Source of the DNA: Pseudomonas indica NBRC 103045
GTDB taxonomy: Bacteria > Pseudomonadota > Gammaproteobacteria > Pseudomonadales > Pseudomonadaceae
Length of the DNA stretch: 64,000 nucleotides
NCBI RefSeq assembly: GCF_002091635.1
Contig: NZ_BDAC01000020.1
Location: forward strand, 54,297-118,296
Reading direction: 5' to 3'
Made by a program: the position numbers and the translations under genes. Below are positions 43,452-52,245 of the stretch, in pieces; position 1 is the stretch's first letter, and each line of letters opens with the position of its first letter. The notes below the pieces were generated by a model that saw nothing but the letters and a program-made list of their open reading frames with translations, had not been told where the DNA came from and did not search any database.

Positions 43452-43736
43452 ATGAAAGGTGCCGAAGCCTATGTGAACGACCAGTGGCAGACTTGCGGCC
43501 TGAACGATCTGCCTCAAGGCCCCGGACCGCTGGACGTCACCCTGCATTTCGCCATTCCTGGCGACACTCAGTTCACCGGCCTGCTCAACCACATCTGCGA
43601 AGTCGCCGAGCGCCACCTGTGCGAGGCCTATCCGGGACGCAGCGTGCATCACCAACCCATTGTCGGCTCGGTCGTCGGCGATGGCAGTGGCAACGGCATC
43701 GTGCTCCATTACCGGATCGGCCCTGCCGCCGAGTGA
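43452..43736 (+). CDS. Small hypothetical protein
   Basis: A 94-residue protein that I do not recognise. It reads as alpha/beta with LDVTLHFAIPGDTQFTGLLNHICEVAERHLCEAYPG and HHQPIVGSVVGDGSGNGIVLHYRIG; three Cys and several His are present. AAGGAG lies 6 bases ahead of the ATG, so it is expressed. It stands between the two paralogous small genes. Confidence 0.68.
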   Translation: MKGAEAYVNDQWQTCGLNDLPQGPGPLDVTLHFAIPGDTQFTGLLNHICEVAERHLCEAYPGRSVHHQPIVGSVVGDGSGNGIVLHYRIGPAAE

Positions 43737-43823
43737 CATCGAGCCGAGCGACGACGAACTCCAAGCGCGCCCGCTGTCTACTTTTGGAGAGCGCTCCGAT
43801 CTCGCCGCGCACAGGAGAACAGC

Positions 43824-44120
43824 ATGGCAACCCCTTCTTTCACCCTCGACGAGGCCATGAGCATCGCCAGCCAGGCATTCCTGCCGTATCGCTGCGTGAC
43901 GTTGCCGCATGCCGAGGATGCGAGTTTCGCCATGCGCATTCACGATGATGCCGACCGGGAAATCCTCTCGGTTCCGCACGTGGCCCGCTCGCAGTACTCC
44001 GACCCGGTTCGCCTGGCCGGCATGCTGGAGCAGGCGCGACTCGACCTGAGCAAGGACGGCTACAGCCTGCTGCCCTGGTCCATGCCCTTCCAGCCGGACC
44101 TGGTCTTCGTCAACCACTGA
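43824..44120 (+). CDS. Small conserved protein, paralogue of the gene at 43052
   Basis: A 98-residue protein: LDEAMSIASQAFLPYRCVTLPHAEDASFAMRIHDD, SQYSDPVRLAGMLEQARLDLSKDGYSLLPWSMPF. The conserved Cys and the YSDP.RLA and PW.MP blocks match the protein at 43052. AGGAG lies 6 bases ahead of the ATG. Function unknown. Confidence 0.75.
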   Translation: MATPSFTLDEAMSIASQAFLPYRCVTLPHAEDASFAMRIHDDADREILSVPHVARSQYSDPVRLAGMLEQARLDLSKDGYSLLPWSMPFQPDLVFVNH

Positions 44121-44264
44121 CGGTTGCGTGCTGACAATCGGGTCGAACTGGTGCCCGCCCGTATCGGTCATTAGCAATGACGCCGGACATCCTGGCGCCG
44201 CGTGAGCCGAGGTCACGTTGTCCATATGGCCACGTTGTCCATATCCAGCGCAAAGGAGAACAGA

Positions 44265-44474
44265 ATGCTTGGTGATCACTCCGAACTGCTGCAGCACCTC
44301 AACACCGCACGCAAGCATGCCGATCAGGCGGAAACCCAGAACAATCCCGCGCTGTATCGGGAAGCCATCGATGAACTGGTAGTGGCTGTAGAGCTGTTGG
44401 CGCGCAACACGCCGGAACTGGAGGGCGAAATCCGCAAGGCCGCTTCCGAGCCGGAACTGCCCGCCTTCAAATAG
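44265..44474 (+). CDS. Small hypothetical helical protein
   Basis: A 69-residue, all-helical, acidic protein (LLQHLNTARKHADQAETQNNPALYREAIDELVVAVELLARN). AAGGAG lies 6 bases ahead of the ATG at 44265, and a stem-loop follows the stop, so it looks like a real gene. Upstream there is a small direct repeat, two copies of CACGTTGTCCATAT (44215-44241). No function is known. Confidence 0.7.
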   Translation: MLGDHSELLQHLNTARKHADQAETQNNPALYREAIDELVVAVELLARNTPELEGEIRKAASEPELPAFK

Positions 44475-44479
44475 CACCG

Positions 44480-44511
44480 GAGCCCGGCGCCGTCCCCGGC
44501 GCACCGGGCTC
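44480..44511 (+). terminator. Stem-loop between the small gene and topoisomerase IB
   Basis: GAGCCCGG ... CCGGGCTC with an inner CGCCG/CGGCG stem. It is strong but without a T-run. Confidence 0.55.
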
Positions 44512-44533
44512 GCCCCATTCGCAGGGAGACCGC

Positions 44534-45631
44534 ATGCGCTTCGACAGCGATGCTGCGACACCGGCCCTCCGCAGCCCTCTTCCCACTGCAACGGAAGAAC
44601 CGGAGGCCCCCTCCGATCCCCTCTTGCCACCGGACCTCCACTACGTCGACGACAGCCAGCCCGGCATTCGCCGGCGTTCGTTGCGCGGCCGGTTCATCTA
44701 TGTCGATGCTCGAGGAGAGCGCATCCGCGATGCCGACGAGATCCGCCGGATCGAGCGCTTGGCGATTCCCCCGGCCTATCGCGACGTCTGGATCTGCAGC
44801 GATCCGCAAGGCCACCTGCAAGCCACCGGCCGCGATGCACGCGGCCGCAAGCAGTACCGCTACCACCCGCGCTGGCGGGAAATCCGCGACGCCAACAAGT
44901 ATGGGCGGATGCTCCAGTTCGGCCACAGCCTGCCGGCCCTGCGCGCGCAGATCGAAAAGCACCTGGCCCTGCGCAGCCTGTGCCGGGAAAAAATCATGGC
45001 CACAGTGGTCGCGCTGCTCGATGCCACGTTGATCCGCATCGGCAATCCGCAGTACGCCCGCGACAACCGTTCCTACGGCCTGACCACCCTGCGCAACCGC
45101 CATGTCGAGGTGAAAGGCGCCTCCATTCACTTCCGCTTCCGCGGCAAGAGCGGCGTCGAACACCGCCTCCGCCTCGATCACCCGCGACTGGCGCGGGTCA
45201 TGCGGCGCTGTCGGGAGCTGCCCGGCCAGCACCTGTTCCAGTACCTGGACGATCAGGGAGAGCGCCGCGCGGTGACGTCCACCGACGTCAACGCCTACCT
45301 GCGGGAAATCAGCGGCGCCGACTTCACCGCCAAGGATTACCGAACCTGGGCCGGCAGCGCCCTCGCACTGGCCCGGCTCCGTGAGCAACCCTGGGAGCCT
45401 GAAAGCGAGGCGCGGAAGAATCTGGTGGAGACGGTCAAGGTGGTGGCCAAGACCCTCGGCAACACCCCGGCCGTCTGCCGCAAATGCTATATCCATCCCA
45501 ACCTGCTGGACGCCTTCGGCCGAGGCGAACTGGCCCGTCTGCCGAAAGCGCGCAAGCGCAAATGGCTGAGCACCGAGGAAGTCGCCCTGCTGCGCTTCCT
45601 CGAACGGCACGTTGAGGCTCAGAGCAACTGA
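44534..45631 (+). CDS. DNA topoisomerase IB
   Basis: A 365-residue type IB topoisomerase of the poxvirus-like bacterial group, which relaxes positive and negative supercoils through a 3'-phosphotyrosine. The N-terminal part has PPAYRDVWIC, HLQATGRDARGRKQYRYHPRW and KYGRMLQFG. The catalytic set is visible: R168 (RIGNPQYARDN), K204 (RGKSG), R270 (KDYRTWAG) and the nucleophile Y319 (CRKCYIHP). GGGAGA precedes the ATG. Its end overlaps the convergent esterase gene by 13 bases. Confidence 0.94.
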   Translation: MRFDSDAATPALRSPLPTATEEPEAPSDPLLPPDLHYVDDSQPGIRRRSLRGRFIYVDARGERIRDADEIRRIERLAIPPAYRDVWICSDPQGHLQATGRDARGRKQYRYHPRWREIRDANKYGRMLQFGHSLPALRAQIEKHLALRSLCREKIMATVVALLDATLIRIGNPQYARDNRSYGLTTLRNRHVEVKGASIHFRFRGKSGVEHRLRLDHPRLARVMRRCRELPGQHLFQYLDDQGERRAVTSTDVNAYLREISGADFTAKDYRTWAGSALALARLREQPWEPESEARKNLVETVKVVAKTLGNTPAVCRKCYIHPNLLDAFGRGELARLPKARKRKWLSTEEVALLRFLERHVEAQSN

Positions 45632-47019
45632 TCCAGCACGTAATACAGCAGGTTGAACGGCTTCTGCCGGTCGGCCTGGTCGCTGGTTTCGGAAGCATCC
45701 AACACCGGGCCGCTGCCATCGAGCACGCTGCTGACGAAATCGTCCAGCTCCAGGTTCTGCTCCTGGATATCCGCATTGGCGAACTCGATGATGCTGGTGC
45801 AGTGGCTTTCGTTGACCGCCCGGTACTGCGGGAAGTAGCCGCCGAAGTTGCTCAGGTTGGCCAGTTCGTTGCGCAGCCGACCGGTGTCCACGTCCCAGCG
45901 GCCATGGATCAGCGCGTGCTTCGTTGCCTGGTCCGGCGCGTTGATGATGTCGGGATAGAAGCGCTCGTAGGAGTAGGACGAGTAGTTCAGGTCCTTCCAG
46001 AAATGGGTGTGCCCCATGCGGTCCCCCGGCAGGTTGGCTGACAGCGCTGGATACAGGGTGCCGAGGTCATTGGGGTTCAACCCCGGCAGGCGACTCTGCA
46101 AGTAGGGCAGCGGTCCGGCGTCCAGTCCCCAGGCCTGGCGAATGAAGCCCTGCAGCGGCAGCGATGGATAGTCCTGTGGATTGCTGCCGGCGATGGCGCT
46201 GAACACCGGACCGGAATCGTCGATGAGAAAGCCGCGGTCCGGCGCGATGTCCTGGCGGATCGCCGCATGGTTGGTCAGGCTGCCCGCTCCGCCGGCGCTG
46301 CAGCCGGTGGTGAGCATCTGGGTCGGACGCTGCAGGTTGTCCTTCAGCCAGCCGACCACCGCGCGCACGTTGCGCAACCCGTTGTGATGCCAGACCAGAG
46401 GCTGCTGCTCCGGGTTCTGCGGGTCCTGGTAGATCGCCACGCGGTCGCCGGAATAGATGTCCCCGGTGCAGTAAGGCACATAGACCATGTTCCAGTTCTG
46501 TGTCTTTACCCGGGTCCAGGGATGCAGGCGCACGACGAAGGGGCTGACCAGGCTGGCGCCCGGATTCAGCAGGGCCATGTAGTCGTCGGGAATGCCGTTC
46601 GGGTTGCGCGCACCGCGGATACCGCCCTGCCCGCTGCAGCTGGGGTAGTCCCAGCAGGCACCGCCGCCCTCCAGATAGATGATGGTGTTGCGTGTGTTCG
46701 GCACGCGGTTGACGAAGAACTTGTAGGGTGAGCCGTTGCCGCAGACCGCGCCGGTCTGCGGCGCCAGTTGGACGGTCTGCCAGGCGTAGTAGCTGCCCGG
46801 GCGGAAGCCGCTGTCGAAACCGGCGGGGTTGGCCAGCAGCGGATACGGCCCGAGCCGTTGCGCCGGCGTGACCGGGCTGTCCGCCGCCGGGGGCGAGACC
46901 AGGTTGATCATCGTTTGCCAGACGCTGTAGTCCCCCGGTTCGGCGCGTAGCGACGCAAATGGAAGCAGCAGCAACGGCAGAACGAAAGCGGACAAGCGGA
47001 ACGGCTTGGCAGCAGGCAT
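45619..47019 (-). CDS. Pectinacetylesterase-family serine hydrolase
   Basis: A 466-residue secreted protein with a signal peptide (LSAFVLPLLLLPFASLRA, cleavage near 26). It has the family's oxyanion region IIYLEGGGACWDYPSC and the nucleophile elbow TGCSAGGAGS with S241. FLIDDSGPVF and the C-terminal NESHCTSIIEFAN likely hold the acid and His of the triad. Bacterial relatives deacetylate polysaccharides or other esters; the substrate here is unknown. Cys residues in pairs fit a periplasmic or exported protein. Confidence 0.87.
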   Translation of the reverse strand: MPAAKPFRLSAFVLPLLLLPFASLRAEPGDYSVWQTMINLVSPPAADSPVTPAQRLGPYPLLANPAGFDSGFRPGSYYAWQTVQLAPQTGAVCGNGSPYKFFVNRVPNTRNTIIYLEGGGACWDYPSCSGQGGIRGARNPNGIPDDYMALLNPGASLVSPFVVRLHPWTRVKTQNWNMVYVPYCTGDIYSGDRVAIYQDPQNPEQQPLVWHHNGLRNVRAVVGWLKDNLQRPTQMLTTGCSAGGAGSLTNHAAIRQDIAPDRGFLIDDSGPVFSAIAGSNPQDYPSLPLQGFIRQAWGLDAGPLPYLQSRLPGLNPNDLGTLYPALSANLPGDRMGHTHFWKDLNYSSYSYERFYPDIINAPDQATKHALIHGRWDVDTGRLRNELANLSNFGGYFPQYRAVNESHCTSIIEFANADIQEQNLELDDFVSSVLDGSGPVLDASETSDQADRQKPFNLLYYVLDQLL

Positions 47020-47426
47020 GGCGAATCCCTCATCTTGTCGTTATGCAGGGTCGACATGCCACAGGCAGCGGCTACCGCGCAGACCCGGGTTTCTCTCCTT
47101 GGAAGGCAAATGGCAGGCCGGAGATTTTAGTACGTTAGTACAGCTTAAAAGTCGAAAAATACCGTTTGGCTATAGCGCACCACCTCCCGGGAAACACCGG
47201 GTTATGGCGGTGGCAGCCCATGCGAGCCCCGCAAAACCATGCTGCAACGCCTCGCAACCGCTCTATATCAGGGGCCTCGCGGGCATAGACCCGAGCAAAT
47301 TTTTCTCGGCAAAAAATTTCCTTACCCGGAAAGGCCCGCCTACACTCGAATTGACTCAACCGTTAAGAAACCGATTAGCGTCACCACGATCAAAGAAAAA
47401 CCGTCCGTTGCCCAAGGAGCATCGGC
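47020..47426. promoter_or_regulatory. Upstream region of the nuo operon
   Basis: This 407-base gap is AT-richer than its flanks (CAAATTTTTCTCGGCAAAAA at 47296-47315) and should hold the nuo promoters. TTGACT at 47351-47356 is a candidate -35 box with only a poor -10 partner (TTAGCG, 18 bases on). I could not assign a firm promoter or an operator. Confidence 0.4.
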
Positions 47427-47837
47427 ATGCCTGATGTGGCCAGTTTGTCCCATCACTGGGGCTTTGCAGTTTTTCTTCTGGGGGTCTTCGGCCTCTGTGC
47501 GTTCATGCTCGGCGTCTCCAGCCTGCTGGGCAGCAAGGCCTTCGGCCGCAGCAAGAACGCCCCCTTCGAATCCGGGATCGTTCCCACCGGCGGCGCCCGC
47601 CTGCGCCTGTCGGCCAAGTTCTACCTGGTCGCGATGTTGTTCGTGATCTTCGACGTGGAAGCCCTGTTTCTCTTCGCCTGGGCCGTTTCCGTACGGGAAA
47701 GCGGCTGGGCCGGCCTCATCGAGGCAAGCATTTTCATAGCCATTCTGCTGGCGGGTCTTGTCTATCTCTGGCGCATCGGAGCCCTCGACTGGTCTCCCGA
47801 GTCGCGCCGCAGACGGCAGGCGAAGCTCAAACCTTGA
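47427..47837 (+). CDS. nuoA: NADH-quinone oxidoreductase subunit A
   Basis: A 136-residue membrane subunit of complex I. Three hydrophobic segments are seen: [52 protein letters not shown] and [30 protein letters not shown] and FDVEALFLF are the conserved NuoA loops near the quinone channel. First gene of the 13-gene operon; AAGGAG is 7 bases ahead of the ATG. Confidence 0.97.
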   Translation: MPDVASLSHHWGFAVFLLGVFGLCAFMLGVSSLLGSKAFGRSKNAPFESGIVPTGGARLRLSAKFYLVAMLFVIFDVEALFLFAWAVSVRESGWAGLIEASIFIAILLAGLVYLWRIGALDWSPESRRRRQAKLKP

Positions 47838-47847
47838 GGCGTGGGTA

Positions 47848-48522
47848 ATGCAATACAAACTCACCAGGATCGATCCGAACGCAGCCAACGCGCAGTACCC
47901 GATCGGTGAACGGGAGACCGTGCCCGACCCGCTGGAAAGCCAGGTCCACCGCAACGTGTTCATGGGCAAGCTGGAAGAGGTGCTGCACGGCGCGGTGAAC
48001 TGGGGGCGCAAGAATTCCCTGTGGCCGTACAACTTCGGCCTGTCCTGCTGCTACGTGGAAATGACCACGGCGTTCACCGCTCCCCACGATATCGCCCGCT
48101 TCGGCGCCGAGGTGATCCGCGCCTCACCGCGCCAGGCCGATTTCATGGTCATCGCCGGCACCTGCTTCATCAAGATGGCGCCGGTCATCCAGCGCCTCTA
48201 CGAGCAAATGCTGGAACCCAAGTGGGTGATTTCCATGGGCTCGTGCGCCAACTCCGGCGGCATGTACGACATCTACTCGGTGGTCCAAGGAGTCGACAAG
48301 TTCCTCCCGGTGGATGTTTACGTGCCCGGCTGCCCGCCCCGCCCGGAAGCCTTCCTGCAGGGCCTTATGCTGCTCCAGGAATCGATCGGCGAGGAACGCC
48401 GGCCGCTGTCCTGGGTGGTCGGGGACCAGGGCATCTACCGCGCCGAAATGCCGTCGCAACGCGAGCAGCGGCGCGAGCAGAGGATCAAGGTCACCCAGTT
48501 GCGCAGCCCCGACGAAGTCTGA
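47848..48522 (+). CDS. nuoB: NADH-quinone oxidoreductase subunit B
   Basis: A 224-residue peripheral subunit that holds the N2 [4Fe-4S] cluster, the last one before quinone. The ligand Cys lie in [21 protein letters not shown] and [10 protein letters not shown]. It starts 10 bases after nuoA. The length and C-terminal tail ([17 protein letters not shown]) match Pseudomonas NuoB. Confidence 0.97.
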   Translation: MQYKLTRIDPNAANAQYPIGERETVPDPLESQVHRNVFMGKLEEVLHGAVNWGRKNSLWPYNFGLSCCYVEMTTAFTAPHDIARFGAEVIRASPRQADFMVIAGTCFIKMAPVIQRLYEQMLEPKWVISMGSCANSGGMYDIYSVVQGVDKFLPVDVYVPGCPPRPEAFLQGLMLLQESIGEERRPLSWVVGDQGIYRAEMPSQREQRREQRIKVTQLRSPDEV

Positions 48523-48565
48523 GCCGGGACCGGCTCCTCACGACGCTGACCGGAAGCAGGTATCC

Positions 48566-50347
48566 ATGACGTCTAGCAGCGCATTGCACACACCGCCGTA
48601 CCCAGCCTCACCGCCCGACGTGGTGGCCGAGTTGAGCGCCCGTTTCGGCGCCGAGACTTTCATCGTCCAGGCCACCCGCACCGGCATGCCGGTGCTCTGG
48701 GTGCCGCGCGAGCAGTTGATCGAGGTACTGCGCTTCCTCCGCCAATTGCCGCAGCCCTACGTCATGCTCTACGACCTGCACGGTGTCGACGAGCGCCTGC
48801 GCACCCAGCGCCGGGGGCTGCCCGAGGCGGACTTCAGCGTCTTCTACCACCTGCTCTCGGTGGAACGGAACAGTGACGTGATGATCAAGGTCGCCCTCGC
48901 CGAGAACGACCTGTCGCTGCCCAGCGCCATGGCCATCTGGCCCAACGCCAACTGGTACGAGCGGGAAGTCTGGGACATGTACGGCATCCGCTTCGACGGC
49001 CATCCGCACCTAGTCCGCATGCTGATGCCGCCGACCTGGGAAGGCCACCCGCTGCGCAAGGACTACCCGGCGCGCGCCACCGAGTTCGATCCCTACAGCC
49101 TGTCCGCCGCCAAGCAGGACCTGGAGCAGGAAGCCCTGCGCTTCAAGCCGGAAGACTGGGGCATGCAGCGCCATGGCGAGCACGAGGACTTCATGTTCCT
49201 CAACCTGGGCCCGAACCACCCCTCCGCCCACGGCGCCTTCCGCATCATCCTGCAACTGGACGGCGAGGAGATCGTCGATTGCGTGCCGGAAATCGGCTAC
49301 CACCATCGCGGCGCCGAGAAAATGGCCGAGCGCCAGTCCTGGCACAGCTTCATCCCCTACACCGACCGCATCGACTACCTCGGCGGGGTGATGAACAACC
49401 TGCCCTACGTGCTGGCAGTGGAGAAGCTCGCCGGCATCAAGGTGCCGAGCCGGGTCGACTTCGTCCGCGTGATGATGGCCGAATTCTTCCGCATCCTGAA
49501 TCACCTGCTGTACCTGGGTACCTACATCCAGGACGTCGGCGCCATGACGCCGGTGTTCTTCACCTTCACCGATCGCCAGCGCGCCTACCAGGTGGTCGAG
49601 GCCATTACTGGCTTCCGCATGCACCCGGCCTGGTTCCGCATCGGCGGCGTGGCCCACGACCTGCCGCGCGGCTGGGACCGGCTGGTGCGCGAGTTCCTCG
49701 ACTGGATGCCCAAGCGCCTGGCCGAGTATGAGAAGGCCGCGCTGAAGAACAGCATCCTGCGCGGCCGGACCATCGGTGTGGCCCGCTACAACACCCAGCA
49801 GGCCCTGGAATGGGGCGTCACCGGCGCCGGCCTGCGCGCCACCGGCTTCGACTATGACATCCGCAAGGTCCGCCCCTACTCCGGTTACGAGCACTTCGAA
49901 TTCGAGGTGCCCCTGGCCGCCAATGGCGATGCCTACGACCGCTGCCTGGTGAAAGTCGGCGAGATGCGCGAAAGCCTGCGCATCATCGAGCAGTGCCTGA
50001 ACAACATGCCCGAGGGCCCGTTCAAGGCCGACCACCCGCTGACCACTCCGCCGCCGCGCGAACGCATGCTGGAGCACATCGAGACCCTGATCACCCACTT
50101 CCTGCAGGTCTCCTGGGGTCCGGTGATGCCAGCCAACGAAGCCTTCCAGATGATCGAGGCGACCAAGGGCATCAACAGCTACTACCTGATCAGCGACGGC
50201 AGCACCATGAGCTACCGCACGCGCATCCGCACGCCCAGCTTCCCGCACCTGCAACAGATTCCTGCGGTGATCCGCGGCAGCATGGTGTCGGATCTTATCG
50301 CCTACCTGGGCAGCATCGATTTCGTAATGGCCGACGTGGACCGCTGA
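48566..50347 (+). CDS. nuoC: NADH-quinone oxidoreductase fused subunits C/D
   Basis: A 593-residue fusion (nuoCD, listed as nuoD in some Pseudomonas genomes). The NuoC part (about 1-190) has [14 protein letters not shown] and [44 protein letters not shown]. The NuoD part (about 205-593) has [50 protein letters not shown] and [18 protein letters not shown], and ends [10 protein letters not shown]; it forms the quinone pocket with NuoB. The fusion is also normal in E. coli. Forty-three bases separate it from nuoB. Confidence 0.97.
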   Translation: MTSSSALHTPPYPASPPDVVAELSARFGAETFIVQATRTGMPVLWVPREQLIEVLRFLRQLPQPYVMLYDLHGVDERLRTQRRGLPEADFSVFYHLLSVERNSDVMIKVALAENDLSLPSAMAIWPNANWYEREVWDMYGIRFDGHPHLVRMLMPPTWEGHPLRKDYPARATEFDPYSLSAAKQDLEQEALRFKPEDWGMQRHGEHEDFMFLNLGPNHPSAHGAFRIILQLDGEEIVDCVPEIGYHHRGAEKMAERQSWHSFIPYTDRIDYLGGVMNNLPYVLAVEKLAGIKVPSRVDFVRVMMAEFFRILNHLLYLGTYIQDVGAMTPVFFTFTDRQRAYQVVEAITGFRMHPAWFRIGGVAHDLPRGWDRLVREFLDWMPKRLAEYEKAALKNSILRGRTIGVARYNTQQALEWGVTGAGLRATGFDYDIRKVRPYSGYEHFEFEVPLAANGDAYDRCLVKVGEMRESLRIIEQCLNNMPEGPFKADHPLTTPPPRERMLEHIETLITHFLQVSWGPVMPANEAFQMIEATKGINSYYLISDGSTMSYRTRIRTPSFPHLQQIPAVIRGSMVSDLIAYLGSIDFVMADVDR

Positions 50348-50349
50348 CC

Positions 50350-50850
50350 ATGAGCCAGAACAGCCTGATCCAGACCGACCGCTTCACCCTCAGCACCGCC
50401 GAGCGCGCGGCCATCGAGGCCGAGATGCACCACTACGAGGATGCCCGCGCGGCGTCCATCGAGGCGCTGAAGATCGTCCAGCAGCAGCGCGGCTGGGTGC
50501 CGGATGGCGCCATTCCGGCCGTGGCCGAGGTGCTGGGTATCCCGGCCAGCGACGTCGAGGGCGTCGCCACCTTCTACAGCCAGATCTTCCGCCAGCCGGT
50601 GGGCCGCCACGTCATCCGCCTGTGCGACAGCATGGTCTGCTACATCAACGGCCACGAGACGATCCAGGCCGCGCTGGAGAAAGAGCTTGGCATCGGCCTC
50701 GGCCAGACCACGCCCGACGGCCGCTTCACCCTGCTGCCGGTGTGCTGCCTGGGCAACTGCGACAAGAGCCCGACGCTGATGGTGGACGACGACACCCACA
50801 GCCATCTGGACGCCTCGGCCATCGCCCGGCTGCTGGAGGCCTACCCATGA
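50350..50850 (+). CDS. nuoE: NADH-quinone oxidoreductase subunit E
   Basis: A 166-residue peripheral subunit with a thioredoxin-like [2Fe-2S] domain; the ligands are in [12 protein letters not shown] and [11 protein letters not shown]. The N-terminal helical part ([22 protein letters not shown] and [12 protein letters not shown]) docks on NuoF. It starts 2 bases after nuoCD and overlaps nuoF by 4 bases. Confidence 0.97.
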   Translation: MSQNSLIQTDRFTLSTAERAAIEAEMHHYEDARAASIEALKIVQQQRGWVPDGAIPAVAEVLGIPASDVEGVATFYSQIFRQPVGRHVIRLCDSMVCYINGHETIQAALEKELGIGLGQTTPDGRFTLLPVCCLGNCDKSPTLMVDDDTHSHLDASAIARLLEAYP

Positions 50851-52172
50851 GCTGCGTGTCGTTCTCCACGGCCAACCGGGTGCCGCGAAGCGCGGAAACC
50901 CATCCGCTGACCTGGCGCCTGCGCGACGACGGCGAACCGGTCTGGCTGGACGAGTACCAGGCGCGGGACGGCTACAGTGCCGCGCGCAAGGCGCTGACCA
51001 CTCAGAGCCCGGACGAGATCGTCCAGCAGGTCAAGGACGCGGGGCTCAAGGGCCGGGGCGGCGCCGGCTTCCCCACCGGGGTGAAGTGGGGGCTGATGCC
51101 CAAGGACGAATCGCTGAACCTGCGTTACCTGCTGTGCAACGCCGACGAAATGGAGCCGAACACCTACAAGGACCGGCTGCTGATGGAGCAACTGCCGCAC
51201 CTGCTGATCGAGGGCATGCTGATCAGCGCGCGGGCGCTCAAGGCCTACCGTGGCTACATCTTCCTGCGTGGCGAATACGTCGACGCGGCGCGCACCCTCC
51301 GCCGGGCGGTGGAAGAAGCCCGGGCGGCGGGGTTGATCGGGCGCAACATTCTCGGCTCGGGTTTCGACTTCGAGCTGTTCGTGCACACCGGAGCCGGACG
51401 CTACATCTGTGGCGAAGAAACCGCGCTGATCAACTCCCTCGAAGGACGCCGCGCCAATCCGCGCTCCAAGCCGCCGTTCCCCGCCGCCGTCGGCGTCTGG
51501 GGCAAGCCGACCTGCGTGAACAACGTGGAAACCCTGTGCAACGTGCCGGCGATCATCGGCAACGGGGTGGACTGGTACAAGGCCCTCGCCCGGCCCGGCA
51601 GCGAAGACATGGGCACCAAGCTGATGGGATTCTCCGGCAAGGTGAAGAACCCCGGCCTGTGGGAGCTGCCGTTCGGCATCAGCGCCCGCGAACTGTTCGA
51701 GGAATACGCCGGCGGCATGCGCGACGGCTATCGCCTGAAAACCTGGCAACCCGGCGGGGCCGGCACCGGCTTCCTGCTGCCGGGACATCTGGACACTCCG
51801 CTCTACGCAGCCGGCGTCGCCAAGGTCGGCACCCGCATGGGTACCGGGCTGGCCATGGCGGTGGACGAGACGGTCAACATGGTCGGCCTGCTGCGCAACA
51901 TGGAGGAATTCTTCTCCCGTGAGTCCTGCGGCTTCTGCACGCCCTGCCGCGACGGGCTGCCGTGGAGCGTGAAGCTGTTGCGCGCACTGGAGCGCGGCGA
52001 AGGCCAGCCCGGCGACATCGAGATTCTGGAGCAGCTGTGCGACTTCCTCGGCCCCGGCAAGACCTTTTGCGCCCACGCACCGGGCGCGGTGGAGCCGCTG
52101 GCCAGTGCGATCAAGTATTTCCGACCGGAGTTCGAAGCCGGCATCGCCCGGCTGGAGGCGGTCGGCGTGTAA
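50847..52172 (+). CDS. nuoF: NADH-quinone oxidoreductase subunit F
   Basis: A 441-residue subunit that oxidises NADH, with FMN and one [4Fe-4S] cluster. [16 protein letters not shown] binds [18 protein letters not shown] and [19 protein letters not shown] bind FMN, and [12 protein letters not shown] with a later Cys in [13 protein letters not shown] holds the cluster. The ATG overlaps the nuoE stop (ATGA). The length is within a few residues of other Pseudomonas NuoF proteins. Confidence 0.97.
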   Translation: MSCVSFSTANRVPRSAETHPLTWRLRDDGEPVWLDEYQARDGYSAARKALTTQSPDEIVQQVKDAGLKGRGGAGFPTGVKWGLMPKDESLNLRYLLCNADEMEPNTYKDRLLMEQLPHLLIEGMLISARALKAYRGYIFLRGEYVDAARTLRRAVEEARAAGLIGRNILGSGFDFELFVHTGAGRYICGEETALINSLEGRRANPRSKPPFPAAVGVWGKPTCVNNVETLCNVPAIIGNGVDWYKALARPGSEDMGTKLMGFSGKVKNPGLWELPFGISARELFEEYAGGMRDGYRLKTWQPGGAGTGFLLPGHLDTPLYAAGVAKVGTRMGTGLAMAVDETVNMVGLLRNMEEFFSRESCGFCTPCRDGLPWSVKLLRALERGEGQPGDIEILEQLCDFLGPGKTFCAHAPGAVEPLASAIKYFRPEFEAGIARLEAVGV

Positions 52173-52208
52173 AGCGGGGCCCCTCCGCACGGAGGGAATA
52201 CGAATGAC

Positions 52209-52225
52209 GGCCCGCGATGCGGGCC
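52209..52225 (+). other. Short hairpin between nuoF and nuoG
   Basis: GGCCCGC, loop GAT, GCGGGCC, then CTACG lies in the 73-base nuoF-nuoG gap. It may be a small repeat or may tune transcription of the distal genes. Confidence 0.5.
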
Positions 52226-52245
52226 CTACGACGAAACCGGGAACC

